NCBI GenBank assembly: GCA_937915915.1
Contig: CALGGN010000413.1
Span: 1-30,542 of the forward strand
Direction of reading: 5' to 3'
DNA length: 30,542 nt
Origin: an uncultured Selenomonas sp.
GTDB lineage: Bacteria > Bacillota > Negativicutes > Selenomonadales > Selenomonadaceae
This document shows, one piece after another, positions 6,361 to 14,102 of this stretch. Position 1 is the stretch's first letter; each line of letters starts with the position of its first letter. The position numbers and the translations under genes were made by a program. The notes under the pieces were generated by a model. It saw only the letters and a list, made by a program, of their open reading frames with translations. It had not been told where the DNA came from and ran no database searches.

Positions 6361-8097
6361 ATGGAGACCCGGAGAAAGGCCATGCCTGTAGGCGTGGAGG
6401 ATTTCAAGGACTTGGTGACGAAAGACTACCATTTCGTGGACAAGACCAAATTTATCGGGGAACTTCTGGACACGCAGGGATGTGTCACCCTGATCACCCG
6501 CCCCCGCAGGTTCGGCAAGACCCTGACCCTGTCCATGCTGCGGTATTTCTTTGATATCGAGGCGGCGGCAGAGAACCGTGGTCTCTTTGACGGGCTGGAC
6601 ATCGAAAGAGCCGGGGAGAAGTACATGCAGGAGCAGGGCAGTCGTCCGGTGGTGTTTTTGACCCTCAAGGAGGTGCGCTCGTCAGGCTTTACGTCCATGT
6701 TGGAAAAACTTACGTATTTTCTTCAGAACCTGTACGGAACATTCGCCTATCTGGCGGACAGCGAGAAGCTCTTTGCCCAAGAAAAGGATTTTTTCTCCAC
6801 CATTTGGAACGGCAAGGGCAGTGCCGAAAATATGCAGATCGCGTTGCTCAATTTGATGCGTATGCTGGAAAAACATTACGGCGAAAAGCCTCTCCTTCTG
6901 CTGGACGAGTACGACGCCCCTATCCTGGCTGCCTGGGAGAATGGCTATTACAGGGAATGTATTGACTTTATGCGGGGTTTTCTGGGCTCAGCCCTGAAGA
7001 CCAATCCCTCTCTGGGCGCCGCCGTCCTCACGGGAGTGACGCGGATTTCTAAGGAAAGCATCTTTTACCAAGGCATAAGCGATTCACACGCCGCTAAAGC
7101 GGCGGTTCACTGCTTATCGGGGCTGAATAATCTCAAAGTCTGCTCGGTGCTGACGGAACGGTACAGCGATATTTTCGGCTTTACCCAGGCGGAGGCGGCC
7201 AAGCTCATGGAAGATTGCGGGGTAAAGGACAAACTCCCGGAGCTGAAACAGTGGTATGATGGCTATCTTTTCGGTGACACGGAAATCTATAACCCTTGGT
7301 CGGTTATCCAGTTCGTGGATCACGGCTGCAAATTCCAGCGGTATTGGATCAATGTTTCCGGCAACAGCATCCTGGGGGTGCTGCTGAAATCTGTGGATGA
7401 AGCCCGCTACGAAGAGCTGCAAGGCTTGCTCCGTTTCCGCGAATCCTCTGTGGAAGCCCTGGTGGATGAAGGCATGATCTACCCGGACATTGGCACAGAC
7501 AGCAATGCTCTGTACATGATGCTCCTGACCACCGGCTACCTGAAAGCCATCGAAACCTGGCAGGATGCCCGGGGGCGCTGGTGGTGCCGCCTGCAGATAC
7601 CGAATCGGGAAGTCCTGCTGGCATATGAAGACGAAGTTCTGGCCAGAGTGGCCGGCCCCGGCAGCCGTGTAGCCCTCTTCTCCATGCTTGATGCCATGAA
7701 AGCGGGCAGAGCGGCGGTATTCCAAAAATATTTAGGGCGAATTCTCCGGGATACGGTCAGCTTCCACGACACCGCCCAGCCAGAAGCCTTTTATCACGGC
7801 TTGCTTCTGGGTCTCACCGTCCTCATGGAAGGCGAATACCAAATAGAATCCAACAGGGAAAGCGGCTACGGGCGCTTTGACATCGCCTTCTTCCCATTAA
7901 AAGAAAACGCTCCGGGAGTTATCCTGGAGCTAAAAGCGGCAAAATCCGAAGAAGAACTGGAAGCCAAAGCCAGGGAAGCCCTGGAGCAGATTGGCGCAAA
8001 AGCTTACGGCACAGCCCTTGCCCGGCGGGGGGTGAAGGAAATCTGGCGCTATGGCATTGCCTTCTGGGGCAAGCGGATGTGGATGGAAGGAGCATGA
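6361..8097 (+). CDS. AAA-ATPase-like / PD-(D/E)XK nuclease superfamily protein
   Basis: The start at ATG 6361 is chosen for its GGAGG eight bases upstream; the open frame extends to 6277 but without a ribosome site. The 578-residue protein begins PVGVEDFKDLVTKDYHFVDKT, then a Walker A-like RPRRFGKTLTLSM near residue 45 and a Walker B-like LLLLDEYDAPI near 180. This is the AAA-ATPase-like layout often paired with a C-terminal PD-(D/E)XK domain. That domain is visible as GYGRFDIAFF...VILELKAAK near 530. The family is common and multicopy in Negativicutes and Bacteroidetes, with unproven function (nuclease or mobile-element related). Oddity: between ESIF and SGLNNLKV, normally contiguous in this family, there are 17 extra residues encoded by a palindrome at 7066-7116. 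The gene overlaps the convergent cobB by 49 bp. Confidence 0.85.
   Translation: METRRKAMPVGVEDFKDLVTKDYHFVDKTKFIGELLDTQGCVTLITRPRRFGKTLTLSMLRYFFDIEAAAENRGLFDGLDIERAGEKYMQEQGSRPVVFLTLKEVRSSGFTSMLEKLTYFLQNLYGTFAYLADSEKLFAQEKDFFSTIWNGKGSAENMQIALLNLMRMLEKHYGEKPLLLLDEYDAPILAAWENGYYRECIDFMRGFLGSALKTNPSLGAAVLTGVTRISKESIFYQGISDSHAAKAAVHCLSGLNNLKVCSVLTERYSDIFGFTQAEAAKLMEDCGVKDKLPELKQWYDGYLFGDTEIYNPWSVIQFVDHGCKFQRYWINVSGNSILGVLLKSVDEARYEELQGLLRFRESSVEALVDEGMIYPDIGTDSNALYMMLLTTGYLKAIETWQDARGRWWCRLQIPNREVLLAYEDEVLARVAGPGSRVALFSMLDAMKAGRAAVFQKYLGRILRDTVSFHDTAQPEAFYHGLLLGLTVLMEGEYQIESNRESGYGRFDIAFFPLKENAPGVILELKAAKSEEELEAKAREALEQIGAKAYGTALARRGVKEIWRYGIAFWGKRMWMEGA
7066..7116. repeat. 51-bp palindromic in-frame insertion inside the AAA-ATPase/nuclease gene
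   Basis: The stretch encodes YQGISDSHAAKAAVHCL between ESIF (ending 7065) and SGLNN (from 7117). From established knowledge of this family the expected run is ESIFSGLNNL, so exactly 17 codons are extra. The DNA is an inverted repeat: ATAAGC ... CGCCGCT and AGCGGCG ... GCTTAT flank a short centre. Removing it restores a continuous conserved motif in frame. It resembles, in behaviour, palindromic elements that insert into coding sequences in Rickettsia, but I recognise no named element. Confidence 0.7.
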
Positions 8098-8843
8098 AAC
8101 AGCCGCTCCGTCGCCTCATGGAGAACCTTGCCGATGGCGTCTCGAATCACAAGTTCCGCCATGGAATCGGCTTTCGTTTCCGTCTTGTTGATCAGCACCA
8201 GATGCTTGCCATGGAAATAGTCGATAAGCCCTGCCGCCGGATAAACCGCCAAGGATGTGCCGCCGACAATGAGCGTGTCGGCATCGCTTATGGCGTGGAC
8301 GGCATTTTCGAGAATTTCCTCATCCAGACCTTCCTCGTAGAGAACCACACCCGGTCTCACTACACCGCCGCAAACCTCACAATGGGGAATGGGGCGGTTT
8401 TCTTCCCGCAGGGCATATTCCATCGGATAAAATCTGCCGCACTTCATGCAAAACCATCGCAGACTGGAGCCATGAAGCTCATAAACCGTCTTGCTCCCGG
8501 CAAGCTGATGAAGGCCGTCAATGTTCTGCGTGACCACGGCACGGAGGATTCCCCGCTCCTCCAATTTGGCAAGAGCCTTGTGCCCGGCATTGGGCTTGGC
8601 ATCCATGAACATCATCCGCTGACGGTAGGCTTCAAAGAACTCCTCCGGGTGGTTCACTAAAAAACTGTGGGATGCCATTTCCTCCGGGCGAAACTCGCGA
8701 TGGAGTTTTTGATAATAGATTCCGTCAGCACCACGAAAATCCGGTATGCCGGACTCCGTGGACATGCCGGCGCCACCAAAAAATACGGCTTTGGTGCTGT
8801 CCTGAAGTATCCTTGCCAATTTTTCCGCTCCGCCCATGTTCAA
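8049..8843 (-). CDS. cobB: NAD-dependent protein deacylase, Sir2 family
   Basis: All sirtuin landmarks are visible in 264 residues: GAGMSTESGIPDFRG near residue 24 (NAD binding), TQNIDGLH near 107, ELHG with the catalytic histidine near 123, a four-cysteine zinc site (CMKC near 132 and CEVC near 155), and GTSLAVYPA near 194. The enzyme removes acyl groups from lysines in cytoplasmic proteins using NAD. The ATG at 8843 has GGGAGGGG seven bases upstream. Its C-terminal tail overlaps the 3' end of the convergent upstream-strand gene by 49 bp. It is preceded by a clear -10 and a palindrome, see 8906-8947. Class II/III short bacterial form; substrate range cannot be read from sequence. Confidence 0.95.
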   Translation of the reverse strand: MNMGGAEKLARILQDSTKAVFFGGAGMSTESGIPDFRGADGIYYQKLHREFRPEEMASHSFLVNHPEEFFEAYRQRMMFMDAKPNAGHKALAKLEERGILRAVVTQNIDGLHQLAGSKTVYELHGSSLRWFCMKCGRFYPMEYALREENRPIPHCEVCGGVVRPGVVLYEEGLDEEILENAVHAISDADTLIVGGTSLAVYPAAGLIDYFHGKHLVLINKTETKADSMAELVIRDAIGKVLHEATERLFHAPSIHIRLPQKAMP

Positions 8844-8905
8844 CCCCTCCCCTGTGGAAATAATTCGCCGCCCATGCTTCTTTTCCTTCCTTACGGAAAC
8901 GCTGA

Positions 8906-8947
8906 ATTATATTCACGAAAGAAAAATCCTTCCCCTCGAGGGGAAGG
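8906..8947 (-). promoter_or_regulatory. cobB promoter -10 with a perfect palindrome at the -35 position
   Basis: On the minus strand TATAAT occurs at 8911-8906. The position where a -35 box would sit is covered by a perfect 20-bp palindrome CCTTCCCCTCGAGGGGAAGG (8928-8947) rather than a TTGACA-like box. This suggests a regulator-binding site, either activator or repressor. The palindrome is followed on the minus strand by ATTTTTC, so an attenuator or terminator is an alternative. Confidence 0.45.
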
Positions 8948-9012
8948 CAAAATACAACTCCGCATTTGATGAAACCTTTATGAAACGGACGTGTCAGGCC
9001 ATTAGATTTACC

Positions 9013-9041
9013 TTGACATTCCCGCAAAAAAGGTCTACGAT
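9013..9041 (+). promoter_or_regulatory. Sigma-70-type promoter of the cheB-like gene
   Basis: TTGACA (9013-9018), a 17-base spacer and TACGAT (9036-9041) lie 36 bp before the start codon at 9077. This is close to the housekeeping consensus. Confidence 0.75.
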
Positions 9042-9076
9042 TCATAATAGGTAATTGTAGATTGGGGGGAGTCGTC

Positions 9077-10279
9077 ATGTCACCGCTTCGGGTCCTTGTG
9101 GTAGACAATTCCATATTTTATCGGTTGGAACTGGCAGACAAACTGCTGGAACACCTTCCGAAAGGATCCTTGATGGAAACTGCTTCAGACCCGATTCATG
9201 CCAAAGAGAAACGCATGGTATTCCGTCCCAATGTCATCGTTGTCAATTTCATGCTGGCTGCCTTCAAGATGGAGGGGAAGTCCTATCTGCCGCAGCTTGT
9301 GCAGAACAGCAATGTTCCTGTCATCGTGTTCGGGAATGTTGAAGTCGGGCGGGGGCCCGCGCTGCGGGATGGTGCCGCGGACTATCTGGTCAAACCGACC
9401 GAGCCGGGCCAGATGGATATTTTCTACCGGGTGTTTGCGAAGGCAATCGAGACCGTCGGCAAGAAAAGCCGCCGTGCCGCCGAAGCGGCTCCATCGGCCG
9501 AACAAAGCCCGGTGTCTGCGCCACAGAACAAAGTTGTTGCCCGTGGCACATGGAGCCCCAAGTCGGCTCCCACAGCGGACAAGCCGATCGGCCATACGGC
9601 ATCGAGATTGCCGGAACGGCCAAAAGTCACGGATCTTCATATGCCGCCTTCTTCACATGCCGTGCAGAAAACGAGCCTGAGCCGCATGCCCCAGCCCAGC
9701 CCGCAACAGCATATCAAGCTCATCGCCATCGGCTCCTCCACAGGAGGCACCGAGGCTCTTTCCACTGTCCTGAAGGATCTCAATCCTCCGCTTCCGGGCA
9801 TCGTCATCGTCCAGCATATCCCGCCCATGTTTTCCAAGCTTTTCGCGGCACGGCTGGATGAGGAATGCAAGCTCCATGTAAAGGAAGCAGAGGACGGTGA
9901 TATCGTAAAGCCCAATTGCGTCTATATCGCTCCCGGCAGCTACCATATGACCATCTCCCGCAGTGGAGGAGCCATGAAGCTCACCTGCAAGACGGGACCC
10001 AGAGTTCACGGTTGCTGCCCCTCTGTCGACGTGCTTTTCAAGACCGTCGCAGAGCAGATCGGCGACGAAGCCCTTGGCGTCATCCTCACCGGCATGGGCC
10101 GCGACGGCGCAGACGGGCTTCTCATGATGAAGCAAAAAGGCTCTCCCACCCTCGGACAGGACAAGGACAGCTCCGTCGTCTACGGCATGCCGCGCGCCGC
10201 ATGGGAAGCAGGCGCTGTCGATCAGCAATTCTCTCTCAACGACATGGCATCCGCCATAACAAGAAAAGCCCGCGATTGA
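9077..10279 (+). CDS. cheB: CheB-type protein-glutamate methylesterase with degenerate receiver domain
   Basis: The 400-residue protein has an N-terminal receiver-like domain (1 to about 120), a Ser/Pro/Lys-rich linker (about 125-205) and a C-terminal CheB methylesterase (about 210-395). The catalytic triad is present: Ser in IGSSTGGTEAL, His in VIVQHIPPMFS and Asp in LTGMGRDGADGL. CheB demethylates or deamidates chemoreceptor glutamates. In the receiver the usual VxxLDxxMP acceptor reads VIVVNFMLAA, so Asp is replaced by Asn. VDDS is VDNS, and the switch Ser/Thr region reads VFGN, while the lysine of VKPTEP remains. Phosphorylation by CheA therefore seems unlikely. The start at 9077 has GGGGGGAG upstream. 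No other che genes are adjacent, so it is a stand-alone transcription unit. Confidence 0.88.
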   Translation: MSPLRVLVVDNSIFYRLELADKLLEHLPKGSLMETASDPIHAKEKRMVFRPNVIVVNFMLAAFKMEGKSYLPQLVQNSNVPVIVFGNVEVGRGPALRDGAADYLVKPTEPGQMDIFYRVFAKAIETVGKKSRRAAEAAPSAEQSPVSAPQNKVVARGTWSPKSAPTADKPIGHTASRLPERPKVTDLHMPPSSHAVQKTSLSRMPQPSPQQHIKLIAIGSSTGGTEALSTVLKDLNPPLPGIVIVQHIPPMFSKLFAARLDEECKLHVKEAEDGDIVKPNCVYIAPGSYHMTISRSGGAMKLTCKTGPRVHGCCPSVDVLFKTVAEQIGDEALGVILTGMGRDGADGLLMMKQKGSPTLGQDKDSSVVYGMPRAAWEAGAVDQQFSLNDMASAITRKARD

Positions 10280-10291
10280 CGCGGGCTTTTT
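10264..10291. terminator. Bidirectional terminator between cheB and the GntR gene
   Basis: AAAAGCCCGCG (10264-10274) pairs with CGCGGGCTTTT (10280-10290) around a five-base loop that contains the cheB stop codon. Flanking A and T runs let it serve both converging genes. Confidence 0.85.
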
Positions 10292-10307
10292 GAATACTCA
10301 CCAAGAT

Positions 10308-11018
10308 TTATCGAATACTGACCGCTGTGAAAGCATGCTTATCGGACCGTTGATGTGACACCGAGTACTCAAACGGATGCCCATCGTCCAAGAAAGCGAT
10401 CTGCTCGACCTCCAGAACGGGGTGAACCCCCTCGATCCGGAGCTGCTGCTTTTCCTCATCGGTCGGCATCAATGCACGAACCGTCCGATGAGCGGATTGG
10501 AGTTTCAGCTTTAGTTTCTTCTCAATATAGCCATAAACAGAATCCATGAGGATGTCCCTCTTGATTCCCGGAATGAGCTGGATCGGCATCTTCGTGTACT
10601 CGACGACCATCGGCTCATTCTCCAGATAACGCACCCGTACGATATCGTAGACAAAATCCTCGACGGTAATGGACAGCTTGGATGCCACCGACGCGTCGGG
10701 ATGCACGATATCGAACTTCTTGATTTCCGTATGAACTTTTTTGCCCTTGTAGGTTTCCGCAAAACCGGAAAACTGATGTGCCGCGCTGAGTTCCTTGACA
10801 TCCGAATCCTTCATCGCCTTCACGAATGTTCCGGAACCGCGACGCTTCACGACCAGCCCACGCTTGACCAGTTCATCCACCGCACGCTTGATTGTTATGC
10901 GGCTGACACCATATTGATCACACATCTCCTTTTCTAACGCTAACTGATCACCCGGCATGAATTTTCCCTCCATGATATCCTTCCGGAGGGAGTCTGCGAT
11001 TTTTTGGTACTTCAACAT
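10308..11018 (-). CDS. GntR family transcriptional regulator with UTRA ligand-binding domain
   Basis: The 236-residue protein has a winged-helix GntR domain in residues 1-66 (YQKIADSLRKDIMEGKF, LALEKEMCDQYGVSRITIKRAVDEL, GLVVKRRGSGTFV). A UTRA domain follows from about 85 to 232 (DFVYDIVRVRYLENEPMVVEYTKMP, HPVLEVEQIAFLDDGHPFEYSVSHQRSD is the typical end). HutC-subfamily proteins of this kind repress sugar, amino-sugar or amino-acid uptake genes and release DNA on binding a small ligand. No target transport genes are in the window. The gene has a near-consensus promoter flanked by two matching operator-like sites, so autoregulation is likely. Ribosome site GGAAAG precedes ATG 11018. The ligand is unknown. 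Confidence 0.9.
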   Translation of the reverse strand: MLKYQKIADSLRKDIMEGKFMPGDQLALEKEMCDQYGVSRITIKRAVDELVKRGLVVKRRGSGTFVKAMKDSDVKELSAAHQFSGFAETYKGKKVHTEIKKFDIVHPDASVASKLSITVEDFVYDIVRVRYLENEPMVVEYTKMPIQLIPGIKRDILMDSVYGYIEKKLKLKLQSAHRTVRALMPTDEEKQQLRIEGVHPVLEVEQIAFLDDGHPFEYSVSHQRSDKHAFTAVSIR

Positions 11019-11084
11019 TTCTTTCCAACCTTACCTCTCTCAAAAAACTTGCTCACTCTTTGAGAACGGTTCAAGGACAAACTT

Positions 11085-11098
11085 ATAGGATTCATCCT
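11085..11098. promoter_or_regulatory. Operator-like site 1 of the GntR gene
   Basis: ATAGGA-TTC-ATCCT is an inverted repeat (AGGAT/ATCCT). It shares all 11 non-central bases with the site at 11166-11179. It lies downstream of the promoter -10 in the 5' leader. Confidence 0.55.
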
Positions 11099-11134
11099 TT
11101 CACAGTCCCCTAAACCACATGGGGATATACTCTC

Positions 11135-11163
11135 ATTCTAAAGCAAAAAAGCCCAATAGTCAA
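11135..11163 (-). promoter_or_regulatory. Promoter of the GntR gene
   Basis: Read on the minus strand, TTGACT (11163-11158), a 17-base spacer and TAGAAT (11140-11135) form a strong sigma-70-type promoter about 117 bp upstream of the start codon. Confidence 0.7.
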
Positions 11164-11165
11164 GC

Positions 11166-11179
11166 ATAGGACATATCCT
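11166..11179. promoter_or_regulatory. Operator-like site 2 of the GntR gene
   Basis: ATAGGA-CAT-ATCCT matches site 1 except for the central three bases and abuts the -35 box. Two such sites bracketing one promoter fit autorepression with a dimeric GntR protein at each site. Confidence 0.55.
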
Positions 11180-11251
11180 AACCAAGAAATTTTATGCGTT
11201 TTTATTTCCTTCCGGTTCACTGTTTTGAGCCGGGTCATCCATATGCAAAAA

Positions 11252-11725
11252 TCAATATTTCTGCCGATCCCTCAAAGCGCGTTCTACATCGCGCTTTGCC
11301 GCCTTCGCCGCGAGATCCTGCCGCTTGTCGTAATTGTGCTTTCCGCTGCCCAGCGCAAGCTCCAGTTTCGCCCGTCCGTGCTTGAAATAAATTTTCAGGG
11401 GCACCAGCGTAAAGCCCTTTTCCCTCGTCTTGCTGAACAGCTTCACGATTTCGGCCTTGTGCATCAGCAACCGGCGTGGGCGCAGCGGGTCATGGTTGAA
11501 GATATTCCCCTGCTCATAGTGGCTGATGTGCATATTCTGCACGAAGACTTCGCCATTCTTGATTTCCGCGTAGCTGTCCTTGAGGTTCGCGCGCCCTGCG
11601 CGCAGGGATTTGACCTCCGTTCCCTTGAGCTCTATGCCTGCCTCATAGGTCTCATGGATAAAATAATCGTGCCGCGCCTTGCGGTTCTCGCAGGCGATCT
11701 TTATGCCCGTATTCTTCTGTCCCAT
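11252..11725 (-). CDS. smpB: SsrA-binding protein SmpB
   Basis: The 157-residue sequence carries the SmpB signature: NRKARHDYFIHETYEAGIELKGTEVKSLR near the N-terminus, then DSYAEIKNGEVFVQNMHIS, PLRPRRLLMHKAEI and the basic C-terminal tail KHNYDKRQDLAAKAAKRDVERALR. SmpB binds tmRNA and brings it to stalled ribosomes for trans-translation. Length is normal. It starts 19 bp after the rnr stop and is the last gene of the secG-esterase-rnr-smpB cluster. The tmRNA gene ssrA, often next to smpB in Firmicutes, is not in the 230 bp that follow. Confidence 0.97.
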   Translation of the reverse strand: MGQKNTGIKIACENRKARHDYFIHETYEAGIELKGTEVKSLRAGRANLKDSYAEIKNGEVFVQNMHISHYEQGNIFNHDPLRPRRLLMHKAEIVKLFSKTREKGFTLVPLKIYFKHGRAKLELALGSGKHNYDKRQDLAAKAAKRDVERALRDRQKY

Positions 11726-11744
11726 AGCTCTCTCACCGCCTCCG

Positions 11745-14102
11745 TCATTTATTGTCCTTGGTTCCTGCTTCGGTCTTCCTGTGCAGTTGCGGGCGCTTCC
11801 GCGATCTGCGCCTTTTGGTTTTCACCTCCGCCTCCCGGTCTTCACGATGCTTGCTGCGACGTTTCGGGGGATCCGGCCAGACGACGGAATTGAAATCCTT
11901 TGCCGATTTTCCGCCCTTTGCGAGGCGACGTTTCCGATGTTTGGCAAGCGGTTCTGCGGAATCCGGCACGATATGCGCAATCAGCTGATCTGCCGAAAGC
12001 GTTTTCTTTTGTTGGGAAAGCGCTTCCTTTTTATCTTCTCTGCTCTTTCGTCCCCGATGCTTCTTTCCCTTGACGGGCTTGCGTCTCGTGCCCTCATGCC
12101 CCTGCTTTTGCGGCAAAGCCTCCGAAAGGCTTCCGCCGCCGGCGTGGTTGTCCTTGAGCACAAAGTCCAGATTGCGCTCCTCCAGATTCGCCTTCACCAG
12201 CACCACGGAAACCGTATCGCCCAGCCGATAAGCCTGTCCGGTGCGCTCGCCGATCAGTGCATACTGCGCCTCCACATAGGCATAGTAGTCATTGGCCATC
12301 GTGGTGACATGCACCAGTCCCTCCACGCCGTTCTCCAACTCCACAAAGATGCCAAAAGCTGTCACGCCGCTGACAACGCCGTCAAACTCTTCACCGACGA
12401 ACTGCGCCATGTATTCGATTTTCTTCAAATCCGTCGTCTCGCGCTCCGCCTCGATGGCCACGCGCTCCCGCTGCGAAGCGTGCTCCGCGATTTCGGGCAG
12501 GATGCCCCGAAGCTGCTCCTGCCGGACAGCAGATATCGTGCCCGTCGCAAAGGTCTCCCGGAGCAGGCGGTGCACGATCAAATCCGGATAACGCCGGATG
12601 GGAGAGGTAAAATGCGTGTAGTAGCGCGCCGCCAGTCCGAAATGCCCCAGACTGTCCGTGGCATAGCGCGCCTGCTGCATGGACCGCAGGGATACCATGC
12701 TGATGACGCGCTCCTCCGGCTTTCCCTCCACCTTGCGGAGTACCCGCTGCACATCCATCGGATGGATCTGCCCCTCGCTGTCCTTATGCACGAACAGGCC
12801 AAAGGTTCCCAAAAGCTGGTTCAGCCGTTCGATTTTCTCATCCGAGGGCTGCTCATGCACGCGGTAGACAAAGGGCAAATGCTTCCTGTCCATATGCTCC
12901 GCCACCGTTTCATTCGCCGCCAGCATGCACTCCTCAATGATGGATTCCGCCAACGACCCCGTCCGCTTCACAAGCGCCACGGGATGTCCCTCCGCATCGA
13001 GTTTCACCTTGAGTTCCGGAATCTCGAAGTCGATCGCGCCGCGCTCCTGTCGAAGTTTCTTGCGTAAATGACGGATTTGGGCCAGATTTTCCAACATCGG
13101 CAGAATATCTGCCTGATCCTCCAGAAGCGCCTCTTCCCTGTCCACCAGAACCCGGTTCACGATATGATAGGTCAGCCTGCGATAGACACGGATGACCGTC
13201 GGCAGGATCTCATAGCTTTCGATGCGCCCATCCCGTCCAAGCTGCATCTCACAGGCCATCGCAAGCCTGTCCTCTCCCGCATTCAGGCTGCAAATCCCGT
13301 TGGAAAGTTCCTTCGGCAGCATGGGAATCACGCGGTCCACCAGATAAACACTCGTGCCCCGTTCCCTCGCCTCACGGTCCAAGGGCTGGTTCTCACGCAC
13401 ATAATAGCTCACATCCGCGATATAGACACCAAGAAAATACCCTCCGTCCGGACGCTTTTCCGCGTAGACCCCATCGTCGAGATCCTTGGAATCCTCGCCA
13501 TCGATGGTCACGATATGCAAATCTCTGCAATCTTTTCTGCCGCTGTATTCCTCCGGCGCAGGGCTTTGCTCCGCACGCTCCGCCGCAGCCTGCACATCCT
13601 CTGGGAATTGCTCCGAAAGCTCATACTTGCGCATGATGGACAGAATATCCACGCCCGGCTCGCCGCTCTGCCCCAGCACCTCGATAATGCGTCCCTCCGC
13701 GCTGTGATGCTTCGAGGGCCATTTCGTGACCTCCGCCACCACCTTGCTGCCCGTCTTCGCCTCCAGAGCATCCTTTTTCTTGATAAAGATGTCCTGAGAG
13801 ATCTTCGCATCGTCCGGCGTGACAAAGCCAAACTTTCTGCCGGCCTCAAAGGTTCCGACGATATGACGGTTCGCCCGCTCCAAAACGCGCAGGATCTCCC
13901 CCTCACGGGCGCGGCCCTCCTGTCTGGAGACCGTCACCCGCACCAGAACGCGGTCATTGTGCATCGCCGTTTCCAGATGCGCCTTCGTCACATGCACATC
14001 CGTGTCTTCCTCCGACTCCCGCACATCCGGCACCACGAAGCCGAACCCTTTGGGCGACATCGCCAGCCGCCCCTCCACCAGAATCTCCGTATGATCTTTC
14101 AC
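11745..14102 (-). CDS. rnr: Ribonuclease R, without the usual N-terminal winged-helix domain
   Basis: The 785-residue protein starts with GTG at 14102, overlapping the esterase stop by four bases (GTGA), so the two are translationally coupled. Two cold-shock-like OB domains come first (GRLAMSPKGFGFVVPD; GTFEAGRKFGFVTPDD). The RNB catalytic domain begins at IDGEDSKDLDDGV with the aspartate cluster for two metals, near residues 210-215. An S1 domain (DGVVSGVTAFGIFVEL) lies near 580-660, and a long Lys/Arg-rich tail closes the protein. RNase R degrades structured RNA 3' to 5' and works with tmRNA-SmpB, which fits the adjacent smpB. Typical Firmicutes proteins carry roughly 80 more residues (a winged helix) before the first OB domain; here no in-frame start supports that extension. 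Confidence 0.95.
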   Translation of the reverse strand: MKDHTEILVEGRLAMSPKGFGFVVPDVRESEEDTDVHVTKAHLETAMHNDRVLVRVTVSRQEGRAREGEILRVLERANRHIVGTFEAGRKFGFVTPDDAKISQDIFIKKKDALEAKTGSKVVAEVTKWPSKHHSAEGRIIEVLGQSGEPGVDILSIMRKYELSEQFPEDVQAAAERAEQSPAPEEYSGRKDCRDLHIVTIDGEDSKDLDDGVYAEKRPDGGYFLGVYIADVSYYVRENQPLDREARERGTSVYLVDRVIPMLPKELSNGICSLNAGEDRLAMACEMQLGRDGRIESYEILPTVIRVYRRLTYHIVNRVLVDREEALLEDQADILPMLENLAQIRHLRKKLRQERGAIDFEIPELKVKLDAEGHPVALVKRTGSLAESIIEECMLAANETVAEHMDRKHLPFVYRVHEQPSDEKIERLNQLLGTFGLFVHKDSEGQIHPMDVQRVLRKVEGKPEERVISMVSLRSMQQARYATDSLGHFGLAARYYTHFTSPIRRYPDLIVHRLLRETFATGTISAVRQEQLRGILPEIAEHASQRERVAIEAERETTDLKKIEYMAQFVGEEFDGVVSGVTAFGIFVELENGVEGLVHVTTMANDYYAYVEAQYALIGERTGQAYRLGDTVSVVLVKANLEERNLDFVLKDNHAGGGSLSEALPQKQGHEGTRRKPVKGKKHRGRKSREDKKEALSQQKKTLSADQLIAHIVPDSAEPLAKHRKRRLAKGGKSAKDFNSVVWPDPPKRRSKHREDREAEVKTKRRRSRKRPQLHRKTEAGTKDNK

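Noticed and set aside
8049..8097. Convergent 49-bp overlap of the nuclease and cobB genes as a regulatory antisense arrangement
   Set aside because: Both C-termini look normal for their families. Short tail-to-tail overlaps are common and no further signal is present.
11019..11251. tmRNA gene ssrA downstream of smpB
   Set aside because: The gap is too short for tmRNA, shows no tRNA-like ends and is explained by the GntR promoter and operators.
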